A stretch of DNA of 64,000 nt from Veronia nyctiphanis (GTDB lineage Bacteria > Pseudomonadota > Gammaproteobacteria > Enterobacterales > Vibrionaceae), in contig NZ_PEIB01000025.1 in assembly GCF_004116385.1 (NCBI RefSeq), forward strand, positions 1 through 64,000, written 5' to 3'. Position numbers and translations under genes: made by a program. The notes under the pieces are model-generated. The model was not told where the DNA came from, did no database searches, and worked only from the letters and a program-made list of their open reading frames with translations. Shown here in pieces: positions 30,132 to 42,527 of this stretch (positions are counted from its first letter, which is position 1; each line of letters starts with the position of its first letter).

Positions 30132-31969
30132 CTACTCGACTGTTACAGCTTTTGCGAGGTTACGAGGCTGATCAACGTCAGTCCCCTTTATAAGCGCAAC
30201 ATGGTAAGACAGAAGCTGCATAGGGAGTGTATAGAAAATGGGTGCCACGATATCGTCTACATGCGGCATGGCGATGATCTTCATGTTTTCCGACTCAACA
30301 AAACCGGCATCTTTATCCGCGAATACGTAGAGCTGACCACCACGAGCACGCACTTCCTCAATATTTGATTTCAGTTTTTCGAGCAATTCATTATTAGGAG
30401 CGACAACAATGACTGGCATATCAGCGTCAATCAACGCCAGAGGGCCGTGCTTTAACTCACCCGCTGCGTAGGCCTCAGCATGGATATAGGAAATTTCCTT
30501 GAGCTTGAGCGCAGCCTCTATGGCGATTGGGTAGAACTCCCCGCGGCCAAGAAACAGTGCGTGGTGCTTCTCGGCAAAATCCTCTGCCAATGCTTCGATG
30601 TCTTTATCAAACGCCAACGCTTTCTCCAGCGTTGCCGGTAAGCGGTGCAATGTTTTAGCAATTTGCGCTTCGAGGGCCTCATCGATAGTGTGCTGTACTT
30701 TGCCTACAGCAGTCACCAGCATTAACAATGAAGCCAGCTGGGTGGTAAAGGCTTTGGTTGAAGCAACACCAATTTCAGCACCAGCGCGGGTCATAAAGGC
30801 CAAATCCGATTCGCGAACCAACGATGAACCAGGCACGTTACAGATGGTCATGGCTGCCATATAGCACGTTGCTTGGCCAGTCTCAGCGCAGCCAGAGTGT
30901 CAGCGGTCTCGCCAGATTGCGAGATAGTCAGCAACAGGCTGTTTGGACGGCTGACAAAATTGCGGTAACGGAATTCAGAAGCTATTTCTACATCGCAGCT
31001 TATTCCTGCCAATGATTCGAACCAGTATCTGGCAACCATTCCTGCATTGTACGACGTCCCGCAAGCGATAATTTGAATATGCTGCGCTTTAGCAAAAATC
31101 TCTTCAGCGTTCTGCCCAAAGCTCTCCACCAGCACGGTTTTATTACCAAGCCGATTTTCCAGTGTATTGATCAACGCAGACGGCTGTTCAAAGATTTCTT
31201 TTTGCATGTAGTGGCGATACTGGCCTTTATCTGCCACATCGTGGTTGATTGATGATTCTTGAACCTCTCGTTCGACTGGCGTGCCTGTGTTATCAAATAC
31301 CTCAATCTCACGGCGGGTGACGCGGGCGATATCTCCTTCTTCAAGGAACATAAATCGACGGGTAACGTTCAAAAGAGCAAGCTGGTCAGAAGCGAGAAAG
31401 TTTTCACCTATGCCTAAGCCAATGACCAAAGGGCTGCCAGAGCGTGCGGCAACGAGGTGGTCAGGCTGGCGCTTGTCCATGACAACGGTACCATAGGCTC
31501 CTTCAAGTTGGCTTATTGCGCGCCTAAATGCCTCCAAAAGGTCATCGTCCTTCTGGCTGAGTTCCCAGTCCACAAGATGCGCTATGACCTCTGTATCAGT
31601 TTGAGAGCTGAATGCGTAACCACGTTGTTGAAGCTTTTCACGAAGGATCTGATGGTTTTCGATGATCCCATTGTGAACAACAACAATATACTGGCCTGAT
31701 ATATGTGGATGAGCATTAGCCTCACTGGGTTCACCATGCGTGGCCCAACGCGTGTGGGCGATACCCGCTCCTCCGATTACAGAAGTATCAGCGACTGCAT
31801 CTGAAAGCGCTTTTACTTTCCCTAAGCGGCGCAAACGATGTAAATTCCCATCGCTGTCTGATACCGCAAGCCCTGCGGAGTCATACCCTCGATATTCGAG
31901 TCGCTTTAAGCCTTCAACCAGAATCTCGGCAACATCACGCTGAGCTACTGCCCCAACTATTCCGCACAT
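30132..31969 (-). CDS. glmS: Glutamine-fructose-6-phosphate transaminase (frame broken by a 1-base loss)
   Basis: It makes glucosamine-6-phosphate from Fru6P and Gln, entry to UDP-GlcNAc. The N-terminal part begins [20 protein letters not shown] with the catalytic Cys1 (after Met removal), and continues to the SIS motif [11 protein letters not shown]. The C-terminal part, in another frame, has [15 protein letters not shown] and ends NLAKAVTVE. One base missing near 30864 (GTG|CTATATG, probably GTGGCTATATG) restores the chain and about 612 residues. It follows a DeoR-type regulator by 23 bp. Confidence 0.93.
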
Positions 31970-31992
31970 AAATTACCTTATCGTCAGATGTC

Positions 31993-32757
31993 CTAATCTG
32001 AGGCATAGATTACGGTTATGCCTCGTTGTTCAATCGCCTGTTTGGTGTTGTCGTCAATCCCGCTGTCTGTCACAAGCGTCGTGATCGCTTGCCACGGAAG
32101 TTCAAGGTTAGGGATCTTTCGTCCAATCTTTTCGGACTCTACCATTACCACCACTTCTCGTGATACTTCAGCCATCACCCGACTCAAGCCAATCAACTCA
32201 TTGAAGGTTGTCGTACCGCGCTCTGCATCGATACCATCAGCGCCAATGAAAAGTTGATCGAAGTCGTACGCCCGAAGTGCCTGTTCAGCTACTTGCCCCT
32301 GAAATGCCTCTGAATGTGGGTCCCATGTTCCTCCCGTCATCAAAAGTGTCACTTCACGCTCGAGTTCAGTAATCGAGTTAGCCACTTTCAGCGAGTTAGT
32401 CATCACCACTAACCCATGCTTTTCAGCAAGCAGAGGAATGAGCGCAGCAGTCGTCGAACCGCTGTCTATCACAACACGATTATGGTCGCGTATACGCGAA
32501 GCCGCGGCGATAGCGATACGTTTCTTTCGTTCCGAAACTTTAACCACACTTTCCGAAACCATTTCAGCAGGAACGGGGACTGCACCACCGTACCGACGTA
32601 ACAGAATACCGTTTTTCTCTAGCTCAGCCAGATCCTTACGGATAGTCACTTCTGAGGTTTCAAACAAAGAGGATAGCTTATCAACGCTTACTTCTCCCTG
32701 CTCCGATAACATAGCCATAATGGCATGCCGTCTTTGCTGGGTATTACGTTTCGACAT
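31993..32757 (-). CDS. DeoR-family transcriptional regulator upstream of glmS
   Basis: 254 residues. An N-terminal DeoR HTH (RRHAIMAMLSEQGEVSVDKLSSLFETSEVTIRKDL) is followed by the GlpR/DeoR sugar-phosphate sensor domain, with VIDSGSTTAALIPLL and the LFIGADGID motif. It lies 23 bp upstream of glmS on the same strand, so they are probably one unit. The obvious hypothesis is sensing of an amino-sugar phosphate to control glmS, but the ligand is not readable from sequence. Confidence 0.88.
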   Translation of the reverse strand: MSKRNTQQRRHAIMAMLSEQGEVSVDKLSSLFETSEVTIRKDLAELEKNGILLRRYGGAVPVPAEMVSESVVKVSERKKRIAIAAASRIRDHNRVVIDSGSTTAALIPLLAEKHGLVVMTNSLKVANSITELEREVTLLMTGGTWDPHSEAFQGQVAEQALRAYDFDQLFIGADGIDAERGTTTFNELIGLSRVMAEVSREVVVMVESEKIGRKIPNLELPWQAITTLVTDSGIDDNTKQAIEQRGITVIYASD

Positions 32758-32925
32758 GTAACCACCAAACTTTCGTTTCGAAAGATAATATTATAGATTG
32801 AAAAAAGATCAAGACATGCAAAGCGTCTATGCGCTTATTTTATATCGCAAATTATACGTGAGTATGGAAATACAGTAGATAGGGCGAAAAAAGAGACAAA
32901 GAGGCAGGTTTATTTCGTTTAGATA

Positions 32926-32955
32926 GAAAAAAAGCAGGCCTTCCGGCCTGCTTTT
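32926..32955 (-). terminator. Terminator of the tRNA operon
   Basis: A 10-bp perfect stem AAAGCAGGCC/GGCCTGCTTT with a TTCC loop; on the minus strand it is followed by more T residues. It lies immediately downstream of the last tRNA gene. Confidence 0.92.
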
Positions 32956-32959
32956 AATA

Positions 32960-33044
32960 TGGTGCGGAAGGAGAGACTTGAACTCTCACACCTTGCGGCG
33001 CCAGAACCTAAATCTGGTGCGTCTACCAATTCCGCCACTTCCGC
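32960..33044 (-). tRNA. tRNA-Leu (anticodon TAG), copy 2
   Basis: The minus strand starts GCGGAAGTGGCGGAATTGG and ends with an encoded CCA. Anticodon stem CCAGA/TCTGG encloses TTTAGGT, giving UAG. A class-II variable arm is present. It is identical over its full length to the copy at 33448-33532. It is the last gene of the seven-tRNA unit. Confidence 0.97.
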
Positions 33045-33082
33045 AAATTGTTGTCCGAATAGCAATTGCTATTGGCACTGTT

Positions 33083-33169
33083 TGGTGCGGGGGGAGGGAC
33101 TTGAACCCTCACATCCTTTCGGACACTAGCACCTGAAGCTAGCGCGTCTACCAATTCCGCCACCGCCGC
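33083..33169 (-). tRNA. tRNA-Leu (anticodon CAG)
   Basis: The minus strand starts GCGGCGGTGGCGGAATTGG; anticodon stem CTAGC/GCTAG encloses TTCAGGT, giving CAG. It has a long variable arm and encoded CCA. One acceptor-stem pair (5:68) is a C-C mismatch; a mismatch at the same pair occurs in the E. coli homologue. Confidence 0.96.
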
Positions 33170-33247
33170 AAAATTTCAGACGTACTTTTCAGTTAAACAG
33201 ATGGTAGGTCTGTTTCGTCTGTCGAAAGCTTGCACTTTCTGAATAAG

Positions 33248-33324
33248 TGGTGGCTACGACGGGATTCGAACCTGTGACCCCATCATTATGAGTGATGTGC
33301 TCTAACCAACTGAGCTACGTAGCC
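33248..33324 (-). tRNA. tRNA-Met, elongator (anticodon CAT)
   Basis: The minus strand starts GGCTACGTAGCTCAGTTGG, has loop CTCATAA (anticodon CAT), a GTTCGAATC T-loop and encoded CCA. The A1-U72-type initiator features are absent and the sequence matches the E. coli elongator tRNA-Met from memory. Confidence 0.96.
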
Positions 33325-33336
33325 AACCTAAATTAA

Positions 33337-33411
33337 TGGCTGGGGTACCAGGATTCGAACCTGGGAATGACGGGATCAAAACCCGTTGCCTTACCGCTTG
33401 GCGATACCCCA
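33337..33411 (-). tRNA. tRNA-Gln (anticodon TTG), copy 2
   Basis: The minus strand starts TGGGGTATCGCCAAGCGG, anticodon loop with TTTTGAT (anticodon TTG), encoded GCCA end. It is identical to the copy at 33651-33725. Confidence 0.96.
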
Positions 33412-33447
33412 ATAATAACACGCTCTCAAGCACGTTATTCAAATGAA

Positions 33448-33532
33448 TGGTGCGGAAGGAGAGACTTGAACTCTCACACCTTGCGGCGCCAGAACCTAAA
33501 TCTGGTGCGTCTACCAATTCCGCCACTTCCGC
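33448..33532 (-). tRNA. tRNA-Leu (anticodon TAG), copy 1
   Basis: Identical in sequence to the gene at 32960-33044, including the variable arm and CCA end. Flanking spacers differ. Confidence 0.97.
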
Positions 33533-33571
33533 ACACCTAATTTTTCATCATACTCTTGGTAGGGAGTAAGA

Positions 33572-33648
33572 TGGCGCGTCCGGGAGGATTCGAACCTCCG
33601 ACCGCCTGGTTCGTAGCCAGGTACTCTATCCAGCTGAGCTACGGACGC
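33572..33648 (-). tRNA. tRNA-Arg (anticodon ACG)
   Basis: The minus strand starts GCGTCCGTAGCTCAGCTGG; anticodon stem CCTGG/CCAGG encloses CTACGAA, giving ACG (A34 normally deaminated to inosine). CCA is encoded. Confidence 0.97.
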
Positions 33649-33650
33649 GT

Positions 33651-33725
33651 TGGCTGGGGTACCAGGATTCGAACCTGGGAATGACGGGATCAAAACCCGT
33701 TGCCTTACCGCTTGGCGATACCCCA
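33651..33725 (-). tRNA. tRNA-Gln (anticodon TTG), copy 1
   Basis: First gene of the tRNA unit, 2 bp upstream of tRNA-Arg. The sequence is identical to the copy at 33337-33411, with anticodon TTG and encoded CCA. Confidence 0.96.
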
Positions 33726-33737
33726 ACTGAGGCGCGT

Positions 33738-33766
33738 ATAATAGGGTGGATTCAGAAAGGCGTCAA
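33738..33766 (-). promoter_or_regulatory. Promoter of the seven-tRNA operon
   Basis: Minus-strand -35 TTGACG (33761-33766), 17-bp spacer, -10 TATTAT (33738-33743), then a GC-rich discriminator ACGCGCC typical of stringently controlled stable-RNA promoters. It lies 13 bp upstream of the first mature tRNA. Confidence 0.88.
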
Positions 33767-33866
33767 CCCCCTATTTTTCGTTTGCTTAGCTTTTAACCAA
33801 ACAAAGAGAAAAAACACCCTTTTTGCCATAAATCACAGTATACGCCTCGCGTGATTTAGGGCTTAT

Positions 33867-35223
33867 TTACTTTTTGACCGGGCGTTGCCAACCGTCAATG
33901 TGACGCGATTTAGCGCGAGTGATAGCAAGCTGGCCTTCACCGACATTTGAGGTTACCGTTGTCCCTGCACCAATTGTCGCACCTTTTCCGACGGTAACAG
34001 GTGCCACCAGCTGAGTATCAGAGCCGACGAAGACATCATCCTCAATGATAGTCTGATGTTTATTTGCACCATCGTAGTTACAGGTAATCGTCCCTGCCCC
34101 CACATTGACGCGCTCACCAATCACAGCATCGCCCAGATAAGTGAGATGATTGGCTTTTGACCCTTTTCCTAACTTGGCGTTTTTAACTTCGACAAAGTTA
34201 CCCACGTGACTATCTTCAGTAAGCTCTGCACCGGGTCTTAGACGGGTAAACGGCCCAACAGTACAATCTTCGCCGATGGATGCACCTTCAATGACACTGT
34301 AAGGGCGAACAATTGTATTATCATCGATTTCACAATCTTTAAGCACACAACCGGCACCAATCACTACATTATCGCCGATAGAGACATTTCCCTCGATGAC
34401 GACATTAACGTCAATCTCAGTGTCCACACCACACTGCAAGGTACCACGCAAATCAAAACGTGCTGGGTCACGAAGCATCACACCGCTGATGAGCAAGTTT
34501 TCGGCCTGTTGAGCTTGGAAGGCCCTTTCTAAACGGGCAAGTTGCACACGGTTGTTCACCCCTTCCACTTCAATGGTTGATACAGGATGAACAGCTTCGA
34601 CAGCACGACCCTCATCATGCGCCAATGCAATAACATCAGTCAGGTAGTATTCACCCTGTGCATTGTTATTGTTAAGAAGTGATAACCAACGGCGTAAGTC
34701 TCGTCCGGTAGCGACCATCACACCAGTATTACACTCTTTTATTAGCTTTTGTTCTTGTGAGGCGTCTTTATCTTCAACAATCGCGACCACAGGGCCATTT
34801 CGGCGAATGATACGGCCATAGCCAGAAGGATCATCGAGCACCACTGTTAAAAGTGCAATTCCGCCGTCTGGCTGCGCTTCTAGAAGGTTCTCAATCGTTT
34901 GGTCACTGATAAGAGGCACATCGCCATAGAGCACCAGAATTTGCTCTTCGTCGCGAAATTCCCCAGAGGCTTGATCAACGGCATGGCCTGTACCAATTGT
35001 TCTGCTTGCAGTACCAGTTTAACGTCTCTACAGCCAGCGCAGTCTGCATTTGCTCAGCACCATGCCCGTAAACAAGATGGAGATTATCCGCACCCACAGA
35101 GTTACACGTATCGATAACGTGCTTAACCATTGGTCGACCCGCCAAAGTATGAAGGACTTTGGGCAGGTTAGAGTACATACGGGTACCTTTGCCAGCAGCA
35201 AGAATAACTGCGCTAAAATTCAT
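33867..35223 (-). CDS. glmU: Bifunctional N-acetylglucosamine-1-phosphate uridyltransferase / GlcN1P acetyltransferase (two 1-base losses)
   Basis: It makes UDP-GlcNAc. The N-terminal uridyltransferase begins [19 protein letters not shown], starting at ATG 35223; the C-terminal acetyltransferase is a left-handed beta-helix ([19 protein letters not shown] and later repeats) ending GWQRPVKK. The frame breaks twice about 30 bp apart near 35013 and 34985: TGGTAC should read TGGGTAC at both places. Restoring both gives [18 protein letters not shown] and about 452 residues, as expected. Two compensable losses in identical sequence point to sequencing error. Confidence 0.92.
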
Positions 35224-35360
35224 GGTTGACAGTTCCTTGAAACAAAAATTGCGGAACAGTCTAAACGAAAAAGGTTCAAAAGGCAGGTAAACGACAAAAA
35301 AGGGCGACAAAAAGCCCAAAAAAGCAGTCATAAACGACTACTTAGAAATACAAATGTCAT

Positions 35361-35390
35361 AAAAAAAGCGACCATAAGGTCGCTTTTTTT
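35361..35390. terminator. Terminator of the atp operon
   Basis: A 13-bp perfect inverted repeat (A7 GCGACC / GGTCGC T7) with an ATAA loop, 13 bp beyond the atpC stop. The T7/A7 flanks would work in both directions. Confidence 0.94.
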
Positions 35391-35402
35391 GTTGCTGGCA
35401 AA

Positions 35403-35828
35403 TTATTTGCGAACGAGTTTTGTCAGTTCGATAACACGAAGCTGAGCCATCGCTTTTGCCAAGTCACTGGACGCCTGAGCGAAGTCCATGTCGTTGTGCT
35501 TATCAAGCATCTGCTCTTCAGCACGGCGCTTCGCTTCTTCAGCCTTAGCCTGATCCAGTTCTTCACCACGAATAGCGGTGTCCGCAAGCACAGTGACTGC
35601 GCTTGGTTGAACTTCCAGCGTACCGCCAGAGAGATAAATAACCTCATCCTGACCGTCATGCTTTGTAATACGGATCATGCCTGGCGTGATGGCGGTCAGC
35701 AGCGGGGTGTGATTAGGGAAAATACCCAACTCACCCTCACTACCGGTCACCTGAATAGACTCAGTAGAGCCAGAGAAAAGTTCTTTCTCGGCACTGACCA
35801 CATCCAGGTGGAAGGTTTTAGCTGCCAT
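35403..35828 (-). CDS. atpC: F1 ATP synthase epsilon subunit
   Basis: 141 residues. The central-stalk subunit that can inhibit ATP hydrolysis. The start is ATG 35828 ([20 protein letters not shown]), with a strong AGGAGG site just upstream; a longer upstream reading enters atp[20 protein letters not shown] and [21 protein letters not shown] blocks match the family. Last gene of the operon. Confidence 0.96.
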   Translation of the reverse strand: MAAKTFHLDVVSAEKELFSGSTESIQVTGSEGELGIFPNHTPLLTAITPGMIRITKHDGQDEVIYLSGGTLEVQPSAVTVLADTAIRGEELDQAKAEEAKRRAEEQMLDKHNDMDFAQASSDLAKAMAQLRVIELTKLVRK

Positions 35829-35845
35829 ATCGCCTCCTAAAAACC

Positions 35846-37248
<1,403 letters not shown>

Positions 37249-37283
37249 CGTTATTCCTCTAAAATAGTTCGTTGGCCCTTGCC

Positions 37284-38150
37284 TTAAACAGCCGCTGCAC
37301 CGGAAACGATTTCCGACAGCTCCTGAGTAATTGCAGCCTGACGGGCTTTGTTGTACACCAGTTGCAGTTCATCAATCAGATTTCCTGCGTTATCTGTTGC
37401 AGCTTTCATCGCAACCATACGTGCAGCTTGTTCACAAGCTAGATTCTCAACAACCCCTTGGTACACTTGTGATTCGACATAACGAACCAACAGAGTATCC
37501 AGCAGAGGTTTAGGCTCGGGCTCATAGACATAGTCCCAAGCATGGTTGCGTTGCATGTCTTCGTCTTCTGACTTAGGCAAAGGCAGCAATTGATCGATTA
37601 CTGGCTCCTGCGTCATGGTATTTACAAAGTTGTTGTAAACCAGATACAGGCGATCCAGCTGGCCTTCATCATATTTTTTCAGCATTACACCGACAGTACC
37701 GATGAGTTCGTCCAGAGACGGGTTATCACCCATACCTGAAACTTGTGCTGAAACGTTTCCACCGTAGGTGTTAAAGAACGCTATGGCTTTTGACCCGATA
37801 AGTGCAGTGTCGATTTCAACACCTTTATCAGACCATTCCTGCATATCCTTAACAGCACGTTTGAACATATTGATGTTCAAACCGCCACACAGGCCACGGT
37901 CAGTAGAAACAATGATGTAACCGACGCGCTTGGCTTCACGCTCTTCCATATATGGATGGCGATACTCGAGGTTACCAAGTGCGACATGACCGATCACTTT
38001 GCGCATAGTGACCGCGTATGGACGTGATGACTGCATAGCTTCTTGCGAACGACGCATTTTAGAAGCAGCCACCATTTCCATCGCTTTGGTGATTTTCTGC
38101 GTATTTTCGACGCTTCCAATCTTATTGCGAATTTCTTTTCCGCCGGCCAT
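37284..38150 (-). CDS. atpG: F1 ATP synthase gamma subunit
   Basis: 288 residues. The rotating central stalk. The N-terminal [34 protein letters not shown] and C-terminal [27 protein letters not shown] helices are typical and intact. It lies between atpA (46 bp upstream) and atpD (35 bp downstream). Confidence 0.97.
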   Translation of the reverse strand: MAGGKEIRNKIGSVENTQKITKAMEMVAASKMRRSQEAMQSSRPYAVTMRKVIGHVALGNLEYRHPYMEEREAKRVGYIIVSTDRGLCGGLNINMFKRAVKDMQEWSDKGVEIDTALIGSKAIAFFNTYGGNVSAQVSGMGDNPSLDELIGTVGVMLKKYDEGQLDRLYLVYNNFVNTMTQEPVIDQLLPLPKSEDEDMQRNHAWDYVYEPEPKPLLDTLLVRYVESQVYQGVVENLACEQAARMVAMKAATDNAGNLIDELQLVYNKARQAAITQELSEIVSGAAAV

Positions 38151-38196
38151 CGTTACTCTCCATTACCAGAAGACCGCCGAAGCGGCCCTCTGCGCA

Positions 38197-39738
38197 TTAC
38201 CAAGTTTGCGTTGCCTTGAAATCTTCAACCAGCTTGGTTAGCTGACCTTCGATTTCACCGTTGTAGTTACCAGATTCATCAATCTGAGCAACCAATTCGG
38301 CGTGTTGTGACTTAGCAAACGCCAGCAGCGCGGCTTCGAAATCGCCCAGCTTGTCAGTGTCAACGTCTGTCAGGAAGCCTTTCTCCGCAGAGAAAATAAC
38401 CAGAGCCTGCTCAAATACAGACATTGGTGCATACTGCTTCTGCTTCATCAGCTCAGTAACTTTCTGACCGTGGTCCAGCTGCTTCTTCGTTGCCTCATCA
38501 AGATCAGACGAGAACTGAGCAAATGCTGCCAGTTCACGATACTGTGCAAGTGCAGTACGGATACCGCCTGACAGTTTCTTGATGATTTTCGTTTGAGCAG
38601 AACCACCAACACGAGATACCGAGATACCTGGGTCAACTGCCGGACGGATACCTGCGTTAAACAATTCAGTTTGCAGGAAGATCTGGCCATCAGTGATTGA
38701 GATAACGTTGGTCGGTACGAATGCTGATACGTCACCCGCTTGCGTTTCGATGATTGGAAGAGCAGTCAAAGAGCCAGTCTTACCTTTCACTTCACCATTG
38801 GTGAATTTCTCAACGTAATCTTCGCTAACACGAGCAGCACGCTCAAGCAGGCGAGAGTGGAGGTAAAATACATCACCAGGGAAAGCTTCACGGCCCGGTG
38901 GACGACGCAGCAACAGAGAAATCTGACGGTAAGCAACAGCTTGCTTTGACAGATCATCATATACGATCAGTGCATCTTCGCCGCGGTCACGGAAATATTC
39001 ACCCATTGCACAGCCAGAGTATGGCGCAAGGTATTGTAGAGCAGCTGCTTCAGAAGCAGAGGCAACAACAACGATGGTGTTTTTCAGTGCGTCATGCTCT
39101 TCCAGCTTACGTACAACGTTTGCAATGGTAGAGGCTTTCTGACCAATCGCTACATAGATAGAGAAAATGCCAGAGTCTTTTTGGTTGATGATCGCATCAA
39201 TCGCCAGCGCTGTTTTACCAGTCTGACGGTCACCGATGATCAGCTCACGCTGGCCACGGCCGATTGGGATCATCGAGTCAACAGACTTATAACCAGTTTG
39301 TACTGGCTCATCTACTGACTTACGTGCGATTACGCCCGGTGCGATAACTTCTACTGGAGAAGTCAGCTTAGCTTCAATCGGACCTTTACCGTCGATTGGC
39401 TCACCCAGAGTATTAACAACACGACCCAGAAGTTCAGGACCTACTGGCACTTCCAGAATGCGGCCAGTACCTGTTACTTTCATGCCTTCCTGAAGGTCAG
39501 CATAAGGGCCCATCACAACCGCACCTACAGAGTCGCGCTCAAGGTTAAGCGCCAGTGCGTAACGGTTGCCTGGTAGTTCAATCATTTCACCTTGCATTGC
39601 GTCAGCAAGGCCATGGATGCGAATGATACCGTCGCTGACTGACACGATGGTACCTTCGTTGCGAGCTTCACTTACAACGTCGAATTTTTCGATACGTTGT
39701 TTGATCAGGTCGCTAATCTCCGTGGAATTAAGTTGCAT
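38197..39738 (-). CDS. atpA: F1 ATP synthase alpha subunit
   Basis: 513 residues, the E. coli length. The start is ATG 39738 ([20 protein letters not shown]); a longer reading adds a non-family extension into the atpH spacer. P-loop [15 protein letters not shown] (about residue 169) and the Arg finger region [15 protein letters not shown] are present. Confidence 0.97.
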   Translation of the reverse strand: MQLNSTEISDLIKQRIEKFDVVSEARNEGTIVSVSDGIIRIHGLADAMQGEMIELPGNRYALALNLERDSVGAVVMGPYADLQEGMKVTGTGRILEVPVGPELLGRVVNTLGEPIDGKGPIEAKLTSPVEVIAPGVIARKSVDEPVQTGYKSVDSMIPIGRGQRELIIGDRQTGKTALAIDAIINQKDSGIFSIYVAIGQKASTIANVVRKLEEHDALKNTIVVVASASEAAALQYLAPYSGCAMGEYFRDRGEDALIVYDDLSKQAVAYRQISLLLRRPPGREAFPGDVFYLHSRLLERAARVSEDYVEKFTNGEVKGKTGSLTALPIIETQAGDVSAFVPTNVISITDGQIFLQTELFNAGIRPAVDPGISVSRVGGSAQTKIIKKLSGGIRTALAQYRELAAFAQFSSDLDEATKKQLDHGQKVTELMKQKQYAPMSVFEQALVIFSAEKGFLTDVDTDKLGDFEAALLAFAKSQHAELVAQIDESGNYNGEIEGQLTKLVEDFKATQTW

Positions 39739-39754
39739 GCTCCAATTCCCCAAA

Positions 39755-40288
39755 TCAAGACTGCAATGCATCGCTCAGGCGGCGAATACGGCCACTTACT
39801 GAGTTATCGATGACCAAGTCTCCAGCTCGAATCACAACCCCGGCAACCAGGGTCTCGTCTACACTACAGTTCAGCTTCACTTTGCGCTCAAGGCGCGCTT
39901 CCAGCTTGACGGTAATGGCATCAAGTTGCGCTTGTTCAAGCACAACCGCAGAGAGGACTTCAACATCAACCTGCTTTTCGTGTTCACGGCGAAGCGCCAT
40001 AAACTGAGTGCACACTTCCGGCAACGCTTTTAAACGGCCATTATCAGCCAATACCTTAATAAGGTTTTGACCTTTTTCGTTGAGCTGATCACCAGAGACT
40101 GAAACAAAAATATTGGCTAATTTATCCGCAGTGACAGAGCCACTCAGTAAATCAGCAATGGTTTCATTTCTAGTAACCTCGGCAGAGAAAGCGAGCATTT
40201 CAGACCACTGGTCCAGCTCGTTTTGCTCCACCGCCAAATCAAATGCTGCTTTAGCGTAGGGGCGTGCAATAGTTGTCAGTTCAGACAT
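39755..40288 (-). CDS. atpH: F1 ATP synthase delta subunit
   Basis: 177 residues. It links F1 to the peripheral stalk. [25 protein letters not shown] at the start and the C-terminal [28 protein letters not shown] motif are typical. Spaced 16 bp from atpA and 15 bp from atpF. Confidence 0.96.
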   Translation of the reverse strand: MSELTTIARPYAKAAFDLAVEQNELDQWSEMLAFSAEVTRNETIADLLSGSVTADKLANIFVSVSGDQLNEKGQNLIKVLADNGRLKALPEVCTQFMALRREHEKQVDVEVLSAVVLEQAQLDAITVKLEARLERKVKLNCSVDETLVAGVVIRAGDLVIDNSVSGRIRRLSDALQS

Positions 40289-40303
40289 GGCGGCCCCTCC
40301 TTA

Positions 40304-40774
40304 TTAAAGTTCTGCAGTGATTTTATCGAGAATATCTTTATGAGCAGACTCATCAATTGAGCGCTCCAGAATTTTCTCAGCACCGATAACGGCTAGAGTT
40401 GCAACTTGTTTGCGCAGTTCATCGCGAGCACGATTGCGTTCAGCATCGATTTCAGCTTTACCCTGAGTCAGGATATTGTCACGTTCAGCATTTGCTTCAT
40501 CGCGAGCTTCATCAATAATTTGTGCTTTACGCTTATTCGCCTGCTCGATGATCTCAGTTGCAGCGCGCTTTGCTTCTGCCAGTTGGTCGGAAGCATTAGC
40601 CTGGGCCAAATCCAGGTCTTTTGCGGCACGATCAGCCGCCGCTAGACCGTCAGCAATTTTCTTCTGACGTTCCTCAATCGCTTGCATAAGTGGTGGCCAT
40701 ACATACTTCATGCAGAACACCACGAACATAAAGAATGCGATCGCCTGGCCAATCAGAGTAGCGTTGATATTCAC
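40304..40774 (-). CDS. atpF: F0 ATP synthase subunit b
   Basis: 156 residues. One N-terminal membrane helix ([20 protein letters not shown]) is followed by a long, charged coiled coil that forms the peripheral stalk as a dimer. Length equals the E. coli protein. Confidence 0.96.
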   Translation of the reverse strand: MNINATLIGQAIAFFMFVVFCMKYVWPPLMQAIEERQKKIADGLAAADRAAKDLDLAQANASDQLAEAKRAATEIIEQANKRKAQIIDEARDEANAERDNILTQGKAEIDAERNRARDELRKQVATLAVIGAEKILERSIDESAHKDILDKITAEL

Positions 40775-40820
40775 AACAGCGCCTCCCTTCTAGTTAGCTT
40801 CAGGTAAAAGTTCAAGCGAC

Positions 40821-41947
<1,127 letters not shown>

Positions 41948-41952
41948 TCATC

Positions 41953-42342
41953 CTATTTGTTGTTGTTAATGAATAAAACTGGTGCAAGGATGTTGACCCC
42001 AAGTACCAGCAAATAGGTCAGTTTGAGGGGAACGAGTTCCACCTCGGCATACAGGTAAACAACGGAAAACAAGCTGACTGTAAGCAGGATTTTGAGGACT
42101 TCACCACCGTAAAATGATGTCACTACCGATTTGGCAGCTCTAGCCCCACTAAACAGGAAAGCACACACAGCAAAAGCGGTATTTGCAACAACAAATATCC
42201 CTCCTCCGATGAGCGCTGATATTCCCCAGTCGACATTGATGACCATAGCCATCGTGATTGCCGTTGCTAACACGACGCACGCCTGCAGAAGCAATAATCT
42301 TTTCGCGAGCCTGCGACCAGATCGTGCGAGCGTCGATACCAT
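41953..42342 (-). CDS. atpI: ATP synthase subunit I
   Basis: 129 residues with four predicted membrane helices. It assists c-ring assembly. The start is MVSTLARSGRRLAKRLLLLQ. It is the first gene of the atp operon, 8 bp upstream of atpB; the low sequence conservation and position are typical. Confidence 0.9.
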   Translation of the reverse strand: MVSTLARSGRRLAKRLLLLQACVVLATAITMAMVINVDWGISALIGGGIFVVANTAFAVCAFLFSGARAAKSVVTSFYGGEVLKILLTVSLFSVVYLYAEVELVPLKLTYLLVLGVNILAPVLFINNNK

Positions 42343-42406
42343 GTATTAGTTCCTCGATTCCTTTCCACTTAGCACAAAAAATTGCCGTGCTGGGAAAACT
42401 GCGAAA

Positions 42407-42434
42407 ATTATACGTTTCACATTATTGAATGCAA
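42407..42434 (-). promoter_or_regulatory. atp operon promoter
   Basis: Minus-strand -35 TTGCAT (42429-42434), 16-bp spacer, perfect -10 TATAAT (42407-42412), about 65 bp upstream of the atpI start. No other strong promoter is visible in this 185-bp gap between parB and atpI. Confidence 0.75.
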
Positions 42435-42527
42435 TCTGAACATCTCAAAAATGGAGACTAAATTTTACAACAGGTATGGTTGATCACAGTTAGCAAATTA
42501 ATGTAACAAAGCTTAAAACATGCATGT

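Noticed and set aside
31970-31992. glmS ribozyme upstream of glmS
   Set aside because: Only 23 bp separate the regulator and glmS, too short for the Gram-positive-type ribozyme, and no such fold is expected in gammaproteobacteria.
33302-33726. Two minus-strand ORFs across tRNA genes (starting [13 protein letters not shown] and similar)
   Set aside because: These are the well-known spurious translations of tRNA genes, not proteins.
33771-33866. glmU terminator formed by TAAATCAC/GTGATTTA
   Set aside because: The stem is A/T-rich with a long loop and no following T-run on the minus strand, so I do not call it.
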